Origin: Tenrec ecaudatus
Taxonomy: Eukaryota > Chordata > Mammalia > Afrosoricida > Tenrecidae
Length of the DNA stretch: 64,000 nt
Direction: 5' to 3'
NCBI RefSeq assembly: GCF_050624435.1
Contig: NW_027459433.1
Location: 718,207 to 782,206, forward strand
The notes below the pieces were generated by a model that worked only from the letters and a program-made list of their open reading frames with translations, was not told the origin of the DNA and made no database searches. This document shows, in pieces, positions 1-11,859 of this stretch. How positions within the stretch are numbered: the stretch's first letter is position 1; each line of letters opens with the position of its first letter. The position numbers were made by a program, and so were the translations under genes.

Positions 1-335
1 TCATCTGGGCTGTCAGAAGAACAAGCAAATCCCTCTTGGAGGAAGCACAGCCAGAATGCCCCTTAGAAGTGAGGATGGCAAGTCTTCATCTCACATCCAG
101 TGGACATGCTATCAGGAGAGACTGGTTCTTAAGAAGGGACATAATGCTTGTTAAAGTACAGGGGCAGCAAGAGGGAAGAAGACCCTTGATAAGATGGATG
201 TCCACAGTGGCTACAGCAATGGGCTCAACATGGACCAACGACTGTGGTGATGACACAAGAACAGGCAGGGTTTCATTCCGTTGTACAGTTCCGGTCTCTG
301 GTACAAAGGAAAATAATTTGCCCTATCCTGTGGGG
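1..335 (+). mobile_element. AfroRTE (BovB-type) LINE, 3' end
   Basis: Sense RTE sequence covers the last part of the reverse-transcriptase frame. A degraded peptide from 36 to 371 contains the family's C-terminal pattern (an Arg-rich run, RWMSTVATAMG). The 5' part lies outside the window. It is broken by frameshifts. Confidence 0.8.
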
Positions 336-404
336 TCGAGGCTATTGTGCCTGCTGTGTATTTTGTCCTAAGGACTTGCAGTGTTGTTCTTTATACAGTG
401 TTGT

Positions 405-603
405 TGTTATTAGCTGCTTTTCGGTCCATTTTGACTCATAGCGACCCCCATGCATTTCAGAGTAGAACTGTTCCATAGGGTTTTTAAGGCTGTGACCTTT
501 TGGAAGCAGATATTCAGGCCTACCTTCCTTAGGCACCTCTTGGATTCTGGGTGGGATTTAACTGCCGACCTCCTGGGTGCTAGTCAAACACTACCCAGGG
601 AGT
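405..603 (-). repeat. AfroSINE
   Basis: The copy reads antisense from 'cattttgactcatagcgacc' to 'aaacactacccagggagtcc', so both the 3' tail and the tRNA-like head are present. Confidence 0.85.
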
Positions 604-654
604 CCTCCCACTGAATAGTGTGAGTGTATTCCCACCTAGGGTGCTCCTCTTCCA

Positions 655-885
655 GTACTTGTTTGGACGGTATTCTCTTTTGATGCATAGGGTTCAATGG
701 ACTCATTTTCAGTAGTACATCATCAGGTCTTTCTTCCCAGTGTGTCCTAGCTTGGATGCTCTTGTGAAGCGTGTCCAGAGTGGCTTGCTCTGGTTATAAT
801 CGTAGCTGGTGACACCGCTTACAGCAATCACAGCTATAGACAAATGACAACATGATGACAAACTGACAGATGGGTGGCAGCCTAG
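655..885 (-). repeat. Long-form AfroSINE / RTE 5'-related piece
   Basis: The copy carries 'atcaggtctttcttcccagt' and ends 'caaactgacagatgggtgg', the block shared by long AfroSINEs and the RTE 5' end. Confidence 0.7.
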
Positions 886-1721
886 GGAAGGAATGATCAA
901 CACAACACAACCTGAGTGGAAATCGAGCTATGGAGTCTCTGAGAGTCCAGGCTCTTCGTCCTGGCACAGCCTGGGGCAGGGCCTGGAGCCAGGAACTGTG
1001 GCTGCTGGGGTGAGGACCCCCAGCTTCCCCACTTGTCATTCCCTCCCCAAAAACAGCTGGCAGCCTGTGGGAATTGTCTTTCCCCTTGCACATGACGGCA
1101 CTGACGAGCATAACGCAACCCTGCTGGTGGTTAATGACTGGTGACATTATGAGGCCACTGCCCACCTTTGGTTGAGGGAATTTGCCAATGCTCGGAAGTT
1201 GTTGGGCTCTAACGAAATGCAACCCCTGCAAGCAAGCACTGAGTCAAGTGCACGAGGTGTGGGGCACTCTGACATCCCCGCGTGACCGTGAAAAGCAGGC
1301 TGCGGAGCAGTGGTGGCTGCTGAGGCTCCTTTCTCCTGGCAATACTGGCATGCTGAAATGGCGGGCTGATTTGCCATGGAAAGCAGGGTTTCATGGGAAC
1401 TTGAGGATTAAGAATCCACATGCCTGCAATCAATATTGTATGTTCATCGTATAATTTACTTTGAAAGGGAGACGACACAGTTCTCCAAATTTTGGGGTGA
1501 AGTAAACCACTTTTTCAAAGGAGTAAGTGGATTTCTGTGTTTATAAATCATGCCCACCACTTGGGGGTGCAGAGGAGGATATGGGAGGATGGTAAAGAAG
1601 AGCAGCAGGAGAGGACCTGAAGACCTCATGCTTCCTCAGGGTCAGGGGCCAGGCAAAACCAATGTCCCTGGAACACCACTGTCTCTGTGGAATGGTATTA
1701 GCACAGCTTGTTACTTGCATA
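886..1721. other. No recognised feature
   Basis: Short open frames occur on both strands, but none has a recognisable domain, splice context or repeat match. The stretch looks single-copy. Confidence 0.4.
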
Positions 1722-1911
1722 CTGTACTGAGTTCATTCTGACTCGCAGCGCCCCTATAGGGAAGAATAAACATGCCTCAATGAGTCTCTGAGACTATAAT
1801 TCTTTACTCAAATAGAAAGCCTCATCTTTTTTCCATGGAGGAAATGGTGGATTCACAACTGCTGACCTGGTGGTTAGCAGGCCAACACTTAACTTACTAT
1901 ACCACCAGGAC
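1722..1911 (-). repeat. AfroSINE
   Basis: The copy is antisense, from 'gagttcattctgactcgcag' to 'tactataccaccagga', with a diverged middle. Confidence 0.8.
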
Positions 1912-2035
1912 ATTTCTGTTTAGCCTAGAGACTTTCAAATGGATAGAACAAGACCCATACCAACCCTGTTCACGGCTATCAACCCCCCTTTCTGTGAAGT
2001 CCCCACTACGTTCTGTGAAGTTCACCACTTTCTCC

Positions 2036-2060
2036 GTATGTGTGTGTGTGTGTGTGTGTT
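2036..2060. repeat. (TG)n microsatellite
   Basis: About a dozen TG units lie at the edge of the following L1 tail. Confidence 0.9.
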
Positions 2061-2064
2061 ACGT

Positions 2065-2690
2065 AACCTTACCCTTGATCATTCCCTACCAGGCCTGCCA
2101 CTTCCCCCTCACTACCATATTGAGTCCCCTGTTGTTCCCTTGTCCCTGTGTTTGTTAACACCACTTCCTTACCCCCGCACCTCCCCCTATCCCAAGTGCC
2201 CCCGGAACTCTCAGTCCTGTTGTTTTTCCTCCAGATAGTTCATCCAGCCTCTCTTATTTAGACAGACCTGTGGAGACACTAACATGCACGAAAACAAGAC
2301 AGAGGAAAACAAAGCAACAGTTTACAACCAGACAACAAAACAACAAAAACAAACCACTGACAAAGAACAAAACAAAACACATCAAGAAAGAAGACCTTGT
2401 AGTTAGTTCAAGGATCATTTGTTGGACCTTAGGAGTGTTTTCCAATCCAGTCTGTTGAGGCACCACAACCTGGCCCCAAAGTCCACTTTCAGCATTCCCT
2501 GGGGACCTTGCCACTCCATTCCCTTGCTGTTCCACTGCACTCCACCACACTTTGCCTCGGTGTGGTGGAATCAGGTTAGGTGCAATTCGCACACTGTGTC
2601 TCCAGTGCTGTCCCCTGTATCACCCTTGGTCACTGAGGGGCATCATGTCTCATAGTGGGGCCAGCCATGTTGTTCTCTTTGTGGACTGGC
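2065..2690 (-). mobile_element. L1 3' UTR fragment
   Basis: Antisense sequence matches the 3' UTR of the long L1 copy at about 60393-61010 in the same order, including 'caggcctgcca', 'tttgttaacaccacttcctt', 'ttgcctcggtgtggtgg' and 'catgtctcatagtgggg'. Neither the L1 3' terminus nor ORF2 is present. Confidence 0.85.
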
Positions 2691-2822
2691 TTCTCTGAGA
2701 CTGGAACTCTTTAGGGGAGTAGAAAGCCTCATCTTTCTCCCTTGGAGTGGCTGGGGATTTCAAATTTGCCATTTCAGACATTGCGTTTAGCAGCCCAACA
2801 CATAACCCCTATACCCCACCAT
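2691..2822 (-). repeat. AfroSINE, 3' end missing
   Basis: The copy is antisense, 'ggaactctttaggggagtag' to 'ataccccaccat'. It joins directly to the L1 fragment on its left. Confidence 0.75.
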
Positions 2823-2861
2823 AGCTACAGAAAACAATAAAGAAACAAAATCCAACAACAT

Positions 2862-3403
2862 TCATTGCCATTGGGTGCATAACAATCCTATCGAGAGAAA
2901 ATACTGCGGCCTCCTGGGTTTCCAAGGCTATAACTCTTTGTAAAAATAAAATTGTGTTATGTTTTCAGTGAAAGTTTACATAACCGATTAGATTTTCATT
3001 TAACAAATTCTCTACTTGTTTAGTGACATTAGTTAATTTTTCAATAAAAAGGAAAGCAGAAAATTAAAAAAAGAACAAATGAAAAACGTTTTAAGAGTAA
3101 AGACAAATGATAAGATGTTAATTTTTAACCTAATCATATCTGCAACAATACACTTTCTGATGTACTGACGGTGAGCAGGGTTTAATCCCATCCCTGGTGA
3201 ATGGTCCCAGGGGATTTAATGGAGGCTTATTCTCTGTGGAATCTCTGCCAATGCATTTTGAGTTTTTATACTCATCTAAGGCTATAACTCTTTATGGGAG
3301 AAGAAAGCCTCATCTTCTCCAAAGGAGCGACTGGTGAATTCCAACTGCTGACCTTGCAGTTAATAGCCCAACACATAACCCATTATGCCACCAGAAGAGA
3401 GAT
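2862..3403 (-). repeat. AfroSINE split by an insertion
   Basis: The left part (2862-2939) and right part (3294-3403) form one antisense AfroSINE. The interruption at 2940-3277 is flanked by a perfect 16-bp duplication, AAGGCTATAACTCTTT, at 2924-2939 and 3278-3293. Confidence 0.8.
2940..3277 (-). mobile_element. Retrotransposed insertion with L1-like 3' end
   Basis: The left end reads 'cagtgaaagtttacataacc', resembling antisense afrotherian L1 3' UTR. The rest is AT-rich and unassigned. The 16-bp flanking duplication shows target-primed retrotransposition. Confidence 0.55.
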
Positions 3404-3985
3404 TTGTATCTGGGTGCCTTCCAAATCAAGCACTACAATTATGCAAGGAGGATATTTTTTTCTGTACTGGAGCCAGGTCAAGTCAGAACCAGTGTGTCCA
3501 TGGTTTGCAGCGAAGTCGGAGGAAGAAGAGGGTAGACTGTCTATAACTTCTCATAGCCCAGGGAAATGCTAGGCCTGGAAGGGGGCATGTGGCTCAACCA
3601 TATTCAGAAAATCTGCACACTAACCTCCCCGGCTCAAATAATTACCAGCACCATGTCTCTGAATATCACCTGAAAGCAAAATAGTGAAAGCACCATTTCC
3701 ATTTCATAATACTTTTATTAAAAGTAAAGTTCAATTCAGTGATGTGAAGAAGCTGGGAAAATTATCTTTTCATTTCTTTCTTTTTCTTTCCCTCCCTTTC
3801 CCCTTCTTCTCCACAGAACTGAGAGGCAGAAGGAATAAAGGCAGCATGGCACCAGCTGGAGGACACCGTGGGGTCAGGGTCACCATTTAACTCATGCTTC
3901 TCCAGTTTGGAGGGGCAACTGGATGTCCTCATTTGTGAATTTGCTTATTAATCTTTTTGAGTTAACAAGGTCATGGTAAAAAATG
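3404..3985. other. No recognised feature
   Basis: This is AT-rich sequence with a pyrimidine run near 3770-3810. No coding or repeat signature was recognised. Confidence 0.4.
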
Positions 3986-3987
3986 AT

Positions 3988-4366
3988 TGTTGGCGTTTTT
4001 GTTAGGAACCTTCTAGTCCAGTCCAACTCATAGTGACTCAATGCATCAGTGCCGAGCTCTCTAGACCAATGGTTCTCAACCTGTGGGACCCTTGCACAGG
4101 GTGACTGTAACAAAATTACAGTTATGAAGCAGCAATGAGAATATTTTTATGGTTGTGGAGGTCACCACAACATGAGGAACTGTATGAAAGTGTTGTGGCA
4201 TTAGGAAGTTTGAGAACCACTGCTCTAGGCTTTTCTATGCTGTAATCTTTACAAGAATGAGTTGCCTGGTTTTTCTTCCAAGAACAGAGCCACTGGTGGG
4301 TTCAAACCTTCAACCTTTTGGATAGCAGATGAGCACTTAACCATTGTGCCTCCAGGGCTCTTTGAT
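3988..4366 (-). repeat. AfroSINE interrupted by a SPIN transposon
   Basis: The 3' tail ('cagtccaactcatagtgact') and the head ('cattgtgcctccagggctc') flank a hAT insertion, so the SINE is older than the SPIN copy. Confidence 0.85.
4067..4222 (+). mobile_element. SPIN-type hAT element, 156 bp
   Basis: The element starts 'caatggttctcaacctgtgg' and ends 'agtttgagaaccactg', near-perfect terminal inverted repeats. It carries the family's 'gaggtcaccacaacatgagg' block. The flanking 8-bp duplication is CTCTAGAC / CTCTAGGC. It is non-autonomous, with no transposase. Confidence 0.9.
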
Positions 4367-4607
4367 AAACTCTATTAGAGGGTCTTAACCATTGCAACCC
4401 CATGGATCCTTTTGGCATTTAGGATTGGCTATGGAACACCTGCCCACTCCCCAGAATAATATTTCCAAATACCTCCAATGAAATACAGAATCACAAAGGC
4501 ACAAATTGTATTGAAATGCAGTGATAAAAATAAAAGACATTGGATTTGTGGCTAATATACATGTTAATAAATCCATTAAATATGATCTGATGGTGGGTCT
4601 AATAAAC

Positions 4608-4778
4608 CAAACCCACACCATTGAGTTGATCCTGACTCACTGTGACCCTATATAAAATTCCTCAGGCTAAATCTTGACAGGAGCAGATCATCTCACCTTC
4701 CTCTCAGAGAACAACTGGTGCCTTTGAACTGCCAACCTTGAGGTTACCTGCCCAATGGCTCACCCACAGCGTCACCAT
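4608..4778 (-). repeat. AfroSINE
   Basis: The copy is antisense, 'ccattgagttgatcctgact' through 'tgaactgccaaccttgagg'. Confidence 0.8.
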
Positions 4779-5165
4779 GAGTTCTAGATAGTGATGAGCA
4801 TGAACTGTACTCAACGATGGCTGCAACGACTAGCATGGGGTGTGAAAGCATGTAGAATTTCTCTCGGTGGTAATCGCATGGCTATTCTGAACACAGCTGT
4901 GGACATGCTAAACTGCCCTACGAGCTTAGGGGAACTAACTCAACCAGGATTGTCCCTCATCCAATTTGACATTGCTCCCCAGCCTGCTGGGGCTCAGTGG
5001 TTCAGTGTTAGGGTCCCTTGTCTAGATACCAGGGCTGGCATGGAGAAAGTCATTCCTCTGCAGCCTTCTAGTGTGTGGGGGAAGATATTAGTGTTAAGCC
5101 TTGGCAGGAAATTGGTGGATTTTCCTGGCAGCCACATTCTTAATAACCATTTACTGGATACTTAT
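4779..5165. other. No recognised feature
   Basis: The stretch holds a 147-codon chance frame (4791-5234) that runs into the next SINE and lacks any domain. Confidence 0.4.
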
Positions 5166-5598
5166 TATATTCTGAGGGTAAATTGTGGTTCAGTTGTAGA
5201 ATTCTCCTTTTCCATGTGGGAGATCTGGGTTTGAGTCCAAGACAATGCAACTCATGTGCATCCAACACTCATTTGTCAGGGGGATGCTTGGTTATTGCTG
5301 TGGTACTGAACTGATTTCTGTGTTGCTATGATACTGAAATGGGGAAGCTTGGTTGGGTGCGGCTATGAGACTGAACCTGTTTCTGTGATGTGTCCAGACT
5401 AAGATGAGCGATGAAGAAGAGCCTGGTATTCTACTTCTGAAAACCAATTAACGAAAACCCCTGTGAATCACAATCTGATGCACAACCAAAGAGATGGTGC
5501 AGGACCAGGGAGAATATTGCCCATGGAGTCACTGGGAGCTGGTTGTCACAGTGAGTTGGACTGGAGGCTGACTCAACAGCAGCTAACAACCATTGTGT
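5166..5598 (+). repeat. Long-form AfroSINE, near full length
   Basis: The tRNA-like head contains 'gggtttgagtccaag' (B box). The body has 'gcctggtattctacttctga', and the tail reads 'gactcaacagcagctaacaa'. It is one of the most complete long-form copies here. Confidence 0.85.
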
Positions 5599-6160
5599 TC
5601 CAGGCACTCGATTTGCTTTAAAAATCTAGCTCAGCCTTCTGGTACAGGGAAGTGATTAATCATGCCTACTTTATAGCACACCGTGAACCCTGATAAATGT
5701 CAGGCCCTGCTTGTGTTTTGTCCCTCCTTTTCCACATTCACATCACTTCCATTCCCCTCTTCAGACTAGTACCCCCTGCTGGGTGCTTGGTGTGTGTGTG
5801 TGTCCTTATAGGCATACAGCCATGTGCACTAGACCATGCTGCCATGTGCACTAGACCATGCTGCTTGGTGAATGGGCTTTCAGCTTCCATGAATGGTACT
5901 GCAATATAAATCTCATTCAGTTTCTGACCTTTTCAACTCCTTGCAATGTCATTAAGAGTTATTGCCATGCTGCATATCAATTGCATGTGCTGCTGCGTGC
6001 CACTTGGTCATGAGCAATCATCATCTTTCTTTTGTTTCCTTCTTCAGTTGTCTGTTGATTGGCATCCAATTCGGCTCCAACTCTTCTCTACTGCAGGTAT
6101 CAGCGTGGTGACCATTCTTGTAAAAATGCCCCAAGGGCCCTGTGAATTAGATAAATAGCT
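5599..6160. other. Unassigned; contains a 22-bp tandem duplication
   Basis: The unit 'catgtgcactagaccatgct' is repeated head to tail at 5820-5863. No coding signal was found. Confidence 0.5.
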
Positions 6161-6164
6161 TGGC

Positions 6165-6358
6165 CTATATACCCAGGAATTATGCGTTGGGCTGCTAACC
6201 CCAAGGTGAGCAGTTCCAACCCACCAGCTATTCCATGGAGCAAAGAGAGGCTGTCTGCTGTCATAAGAATTTAGTTTTGTAAACCTATAGCAGCAATTCT
6301 ACTGTGCCTTGTAGGGTTGCTAATGAGGAAGAATCAACTGGGGTTCTGTTTGTTTTTA
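6165..6358 (+). repeat. AfroSINE
   Basis: The copy is in sense orientation: 'gttgggctgctaaccccaag', 'tccaacccaccagctattcc', then the 3' tail 'gtagggttgctaatgagg'. Confidence 0.85.
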
Positions 6359-6384
6359 TACATCCAGGAGAGAGCTTTGATGGG

Positions 6385-6560
6385 GGAGATATTAAGTGCT
6401 TGGCTGCTAACCCAAAGGTCAGTAGTTTGAAGCCGTCTTCCACACACTGTGGGATAAAGGCATGGCTGTCTACTTCCCAATAGAAGCCTTGAAAGCATCA
6501 TGGGACCATTCAGCTTTGTTTGATAGGGTCATGAGGAATGAAAGTCAACTCAGTGATTGC
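6385..6560 (+). repeat. AfroSINE
   Basis: A second sense copy directly follows: 'cttggctgctaacccaaagg' to 'tgaaagtcaactcagtg'. Confidence 0.8.
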
Positions 6561-6852
6561 GCTTCTTTGGTTGTATGCCCAGGAGGGGCTCACTAGGTCC
6601 CAGGGTCCATTCAATGGGCTTTCACTAAGCTCTGCCAGATTGCTGTGCAGCAAACCTGCATCATTAGCAGTGTTTCTCTGCTTTCCCCGGATCTCCAATG
6701 ACACTTGGTATGTTTGTCTTTCTAACTGTTGCCCGTTTGATGATTTTAAAAGGTCAAGCACAATAAACTCATCTATCCCAGGCACTTTATGGTTCTGTAG
6801 CAGATTCTTAGGATTGCCATGCCACATTCCTTTGACCCATCTCTGACACCAT

Positions 6853-7048
6853 CTCACTGCCTTCCAGTCAATACCGACTCATAGCGATCCTGTGGGGCAG
6901 TGTACAATTGCCCCCTGCGAGTTTCAAACACTACAACTCTTTATTGGAGTAGAAAACCCCATCTTTCTTCCTTGGAGCTAGTAGTTTTGAACTGCTGACC
7001 TTGAAGTTAGCAAACCAACTTGTAACCACTGCACTTCCAGGGCTCCTC
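6853..7048 (-). repeat. AfroSINE
   Basis: The antisense tail 'ataccgactcatagcgatcc' is well kept; the head ends 'cactgcacttccagggctcc'. Confidence 0.85.
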
Positions 7049-7050
7049 CT

Positions 7051-7514
7051 GATATCTATCATAGCAGTGGCGAATGGCTCTATGTAAGTGCAGGCTCCTG
7101 CTGAAATGGTGTCTTATCACAACTGTGCAGCACGCAGCTCTCCATGTCCTTCTGCCTCGAAGCCTTTTCAAAGGCATGGAAAGCCAAACCCAGGAAGGTA
7201 GGAGAGGTCACCTTACTAGGAGGAATGCTCAACACCACTACAGGCGAAGAAGAGCCCAGCCTCCTGTTTCTGGTAGACAATTCTAGGACAGAACCCATGT
7301 TGCTCAGAAGTCCTGGGGGAATCAAGCTCCTGTATCCTACATTAAAAGCCTCAACACCCCGTTCCCATTGTGATTGCTTCTCCCCCTAACTCAGTCTTGC
7401 GTCTGCTTTCCTATTCCCACTCCCTGCCATCAGATCTCAAATAGACTCCCTGCACCCAGGCCTGAGGAATAAGCTCGGCATGCAAGGGCACTCAATCCAA
7501 GACACACACATTAC
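7051..7514. other. No recognised feature
   Basis: Overlapping short frames on both strands have no domain. Confidence 0.35.
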
Positions 7515-7645
7515 TCTGAATCTCCAAAACAACCCTGTGGGCTACGTGTGTAATCCCCAGTTCACAGATGAGAAATGGATTGAAAAACAGTGACACACCC
7601 AAGATCACACAGGCCAGGGTTCAAGTCTGTGTCTATCAGTTATTC
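7515..7645 (-). repeat. MIR relic
   Basis: Antisense MIR core: 'taatccccagttcacagatg', 'cccaagatcacacaggccag', 'ggttcaagtctgtg'. Confidence 0.7.
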
Positions 7646-7844
7646 TTTTATTCAAGTATGCCAGAGAAGACTGGGTCTTAACACTTGAGCAATCTTCTTG
7701 GAAGAATAAGGCAAACTACAGAAAACACAAAATGAATATCGCATTTGTTCGTTTATCCATTTGCAAAAGACATAATACCTATAGTGCTAAGAATAGTATT
7801 CAAAGTACCTATTACTACCCCCTCAAAGCTTACATACTAGTCAC

Positions 7845-8012
7845 CAAACTCAAACAAATACAATGCTATCAAGTTGATTACAACTTATAGCAACCCCATA
7901 TAGGGCTTCCAAGACTATAAATCTTTACAGAAGCAGAGAGCTTCACTTTTCTCCCCCTGAGTGACTGGTGCATTTGAACTACTGACCTTGTGGTTAGCAG
8001 CCCATTGCTAAA
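7845..8012 (-). repeat. AfroSINE
   Basis: The copy is antisense, 'atcaagttgattacaactta' to 'gaccttgtggttagcagccc'. Confidence 0.8.
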
Positions 8013-8164
8013 TGATTAGTTCCATAATCATTACGCTTACTTAACTCTACATTCTTTTAATTATTTCTCTATCAGTCCAAATTGCATCTGGCTACATGGG
8101 AAAAAACAAACCGACTCTAGTGGTCTAATCACAAAAGCTTAATTTTTCTTATATTAACACCAAG

Positions 8165-8342
8165 AATACCAAACCAGTTGCCACTGAATTGATTCTGATT
8201 TACAGTTACCCCATATGATTCAGGGTAGAACTGTGCCCCATGAGGTTTTCAAGGGCTGAATTTTTAAATGTAGATTGCCAGGTTTTTCTTCCAAGGCATC
8301 TTTGTCTTAGCAGTGAATTGTGTTAACCCTTTGCACCACACA
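8165..8342 (-). repeat. AfroSINE
   Basis: The antisense copy starts 'ataccaaaccagttgccact' and is diverged throughout. Confidence 0.8.
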
Positions 8343-8345
8343 GGG

Positions 8346-8929
8346 GTTTGTCTTATACAACAGTAAGTCTTGAAATAGGTAGCCTAGGTCTGGCGTATTT
8401 GCTCAGGGACTCATCTTGGATATAGGAGAATGCATGCTTTTTGGTCTGCCAAACTCATGTAACCTATGTGACTCTCTCATCTTTCAATATTCTGACTAGG
8501 GAGCATGACAGCAGAAGAGCCAAGGACAAAAATGAAATGGGTTATGCCAGACAAGTGTTTTGCCTTAAACAACAACAAAAACTTTCTTGGGAGTCCTACT
8601 CAGTATCTTTCACCTACACATATTTGGCCCAAACTGGGTCAAATGCTTATGCATAGCTGCAAGGGAGCCTAGGAGTGAGCGATTTAAGTAGGTACATTAT
8701 CACCCTAAACAAAATTGAGCTTCTATTAGTAGTAAGAATGAGAAAAATGGATACTGTTTAGGCATATAGCAGGGTTGGATAGAATTCTATTTTGTGTCTT
8801 AATTTACATTTTGAATGAACTCAGAAAAAGTCATAGAGAGTAGAACAAAGGGATGGATGTGCATCCAACCACCTCAACTACTCATTTCTTTTCATGCTCT
8901 CCCTCTAGCTTCCCTGAATAGTTCTTGGT
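8346..8929. other. No recognised feature
   Basis: No frame, RNA or repeat could be assigned. Confidence 0.35.
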
Positions 8930-9107
8930 TACACATTGGGCTGCTAATTGCACGGTCGGTAATTTGAAATCACCGGCTGCTCTTCGGGAGAAAGATGGGA
9001 CTCTACTCTGTAAAGAGGTACAGTCTCAGAACTTCACAGGTACAATTTTACCCATGTCCTGTAGGGTCGATATGAGTTAGCATTGATTCAATGGCAGTGA
9101 GCTTGGT
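8930..9107 (+). repeat. AfroSINE
   Basis: The copy is in sense orientation: 'tgggctgctaattgcacggt' to 'ttcaatggcagtgagcttgg'. Confidence 0.8.
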
Positions 9108-9694
9108 TTGGATAGATCTGTGGAATCTTAGGATGGAATAGTTTGAATACACAGAAAAAAATTCAGTGGAATCATAACCCTCTAAATAATTACCCTCTAA
9201 AGCCACAAAGATCAACTGTGTCCAGCATGGTGACAGTTTAGCATATGCCATGGGGACATTGCTCATATCCCAGTGTTGTTAATCAACAAAAACTCACGCA
9301 CTGCCACTTATAGTGACCCTATGCACAATAGAATAAAAGCCTTTCTAGTCCTGTGACATCCTCACAATGGTCATATTTTAGCCTATTGTTACAGCCACTG
9401 TGTTGATCCATCTCATTCAGGGCTTACCTGTTTTTTGACGATGCTCTACCAAGTGTTTTGTCCTTTTCTAGGGACTAATTTCTCCTGATACCATGTTCAA
9501 AGTATATGAAATGGAGTTTTACCATCCTCACTTCTAAAATACATTCTGGCTGTACTTCTTCCGGGATAGACCTCTTTGTTCTGCTGGGCATTCATGGTAT
9601 ATTCAATATTATTTGCAACATCATATTTTAAAGGCATCATCATATTTTCTTCAGTCTTCCTTATTTATGTTCCATCTTTCACATGCATATGTCA

Positions 9695-9855
9695 AACATT
9701 ACCATCAAGTCTATTCTTATTCATAGTGACCATCTAGGGTTTCCAAGGCTGTAAATCTTTACAGGGTCAAATAGCTTCCTCTTTCTTCTGTGGAGCAGCA
9801 AGTGGGTTGAACCACCAACCTTGATGTTAGTCATTCAACCCATACCAGACACTGA
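9695..9855 (-). repeat. AfroSINE inside the RTE
   Basis: An antisense copy, 'atcaagtctattcttattca' to 'gttagtcattcaacccatac', separates two halves of the RTE 3' region; 'cacatgcat' appears on both sides. Confidence 0.75.
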
Positions 9856-10324
9856 AATTAAGACTCCTTTCACATGCATCTAAGGTGATTAAAAATATCA
9901 AGGCTAAAAGCAGGCATAATTTGCTAATCCCCAGAGTAAAACATTTGCTCTTTCACATTTTAAAGAGGTCTTTTACAACAGATTTTTCCAATGAAATACG
10001 TTGATTTATTGACTGCTGCTTCTGTGAGTATTGATTGTGGGTCCAAGTAAAATAGGGTTTAGCTACATTTCTCTATTTGTAATGATGTTGTGTGTTTATA
10101 TTTGTCAAGTTGAGAAGACATTTGTATTCTTAGTGTTGAAGACTAATTCATACTGAAGGTGTACTATATGAGCTTTATCAGTAAGTACTTCAAGGCCTAT
10201 TGACTTTCAGCCAGCAAGATTGGGTCATCTGCATAATACAGGTTGTTAATGATTCTTCCTCCAATCCAGATGCCTCAACTTCTTCATACAGAGCAGCTTC
10301 TCAGATTATTTGAATAAGTATAGT

Positions 10325-10672
10325 GTGATAGATAGGTAGGTTTATAGTGCCAACCTGGCCAATAAGAACATGTGGGATTAATAAGTTCGCAGTTTGATTC
10401 GTGGGCAAAGAGATAAATGGCTCAGCAAGCCACACCTATCTCTCAGTTGCTCTCTGGTGATCAGACCAGTGTGTGGCTGCCTTACCTAGTTCTGCAGTTT
10501 GCTGCCTGGCTGTACTGCCATATTTACTGTTGCATGGAAGTGAGTTAAACTGAGTCCTCTGTACTGCTATGTGGACTAATTAGCTGTTATATTCCTTCGT
10601 GTTCTATCTATCTATCAAATCATAAATGTCCTGGTTTTGTTTCTCTAGAGAACCCTGTCTAACACATATGGT
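10325..10672 (+). repeat. Unnamed interspersed repeat, copy 1
   Basis: It begins near 'tttatagtgccaacctggcc' and ends 'tttctctagagaaccctgtc' plus 'taacaca'. The same ending recurs at 12310, 14990 and 30945, and reversed at 38048. Class is unknown; it has no coding frame. Confidence 0.6.
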
Positions 10673-11671
10673 GAAAGGATATAACCACAACACACACTCT
10701 CCTGATTTTAAACCACGCACTATCCACTTGTTCTATTCGAACCACTTCCTGTTGGTTTGTGTACAGGTACCACAGGAGCACAATTAAATGTACGGGAATT
10801 CCCATTTTTCTCATATGTATTCATATGCTACCCAAAGTTTGTTATGATACACAGTAAAATCCTCTGCATAGTCAATAGTACATAAGTAAGCATTTTCCTT
10901 GTATCCTCTGTTTTCAGCCAAGGTCCATCTGAAACCAGCATTGATATACCTTGCCTCATGCCCTCTTTTAATACAGCCTGGATTTCTGGCAGCTTCCTGT
11001 TGACATATTGCTATAACTACTTTTAAAGGTATCGTCAATAAAATTGTACTTGCATGTCATATTAATGTTATTTTAAATTAATTTGCAAATTTTGTTGCGT
11101 CATATTTCTTTAGAATGGACACAAATATTAATCACTTCCAGTTGGTTGGCCAGATAGCTATCTTCCAAATTTCTTGACATGGACTATCACTGCATGAGCG
11201 TGTTGAAATATTTCCATTCCTATCCCTTCCTTGCTTTTCACTAATGCTTACATTGCAGCTTCAACTTCCTCTTGGCCTTTTGAACTAGTAGAACCTCAAC
11301 TAATTCTTGGGAACAGAGACTCTGTACACTCCGTCCATATTCTTTGGATTCTCCCTACATCATTCAATAGTTTGATAAATAATCCTTGAACATTGTAATC
11401 CGAGGCTTGGATTTTTTCTTCTGTTCTTTCAATTTATGATATGCTGACCGTACTCATTCCTTTTGCTTTCCTAATTCCAGGTCTTTACATGTTACAATAT
11501 AATTCTTTACTTTATCTTCTCAAGCTGGCCTTTCAAATTTTTCTGTTCAACTCTTTTATTTCATCATTTCTTCCATTTGCTTTAACTGCTTTAGGTTCAA
11601 GAGCAAGTTTCACAGTCTCCTCTGATATCTACTGTAGTATTTTCTTTCTTTCCTGTATTATTAATGATCTT

Positions 11672-11747
11672 TTTGAGGAGCCCCCAATAAAATGATTTAT
11701 GATAAATAAATAAATAGCCACAGGTGACATGACAAAAAAAAAAAAAA
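11672..11747 (+). mobile_element. Short L1 3' tail with A-run
   Basis: 'gagcccccaataaaatgat' is the L1 3' terminus, followed by AT-rich sequence and a run of 15-16 A. Confidence 0.55.
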
Positions 11748-11859
11748 AGATTGATGACCTTGATGCTATTTCACAAGTCTTCTGGTAGCTGATCATTAAT
11801 GTTCAATATGTCCGAACCATTCTTGAGATAGGCTCTAAATTCAGGTGAGATATTGTGAT

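Noticed and set aside
5166..5240. tRNA gene
   Set aside because: The A- and B-box-like sequence belongs to the tRNA-derived head of an AfroSINE and cannot fold into a full cloverleaf with its flanks.
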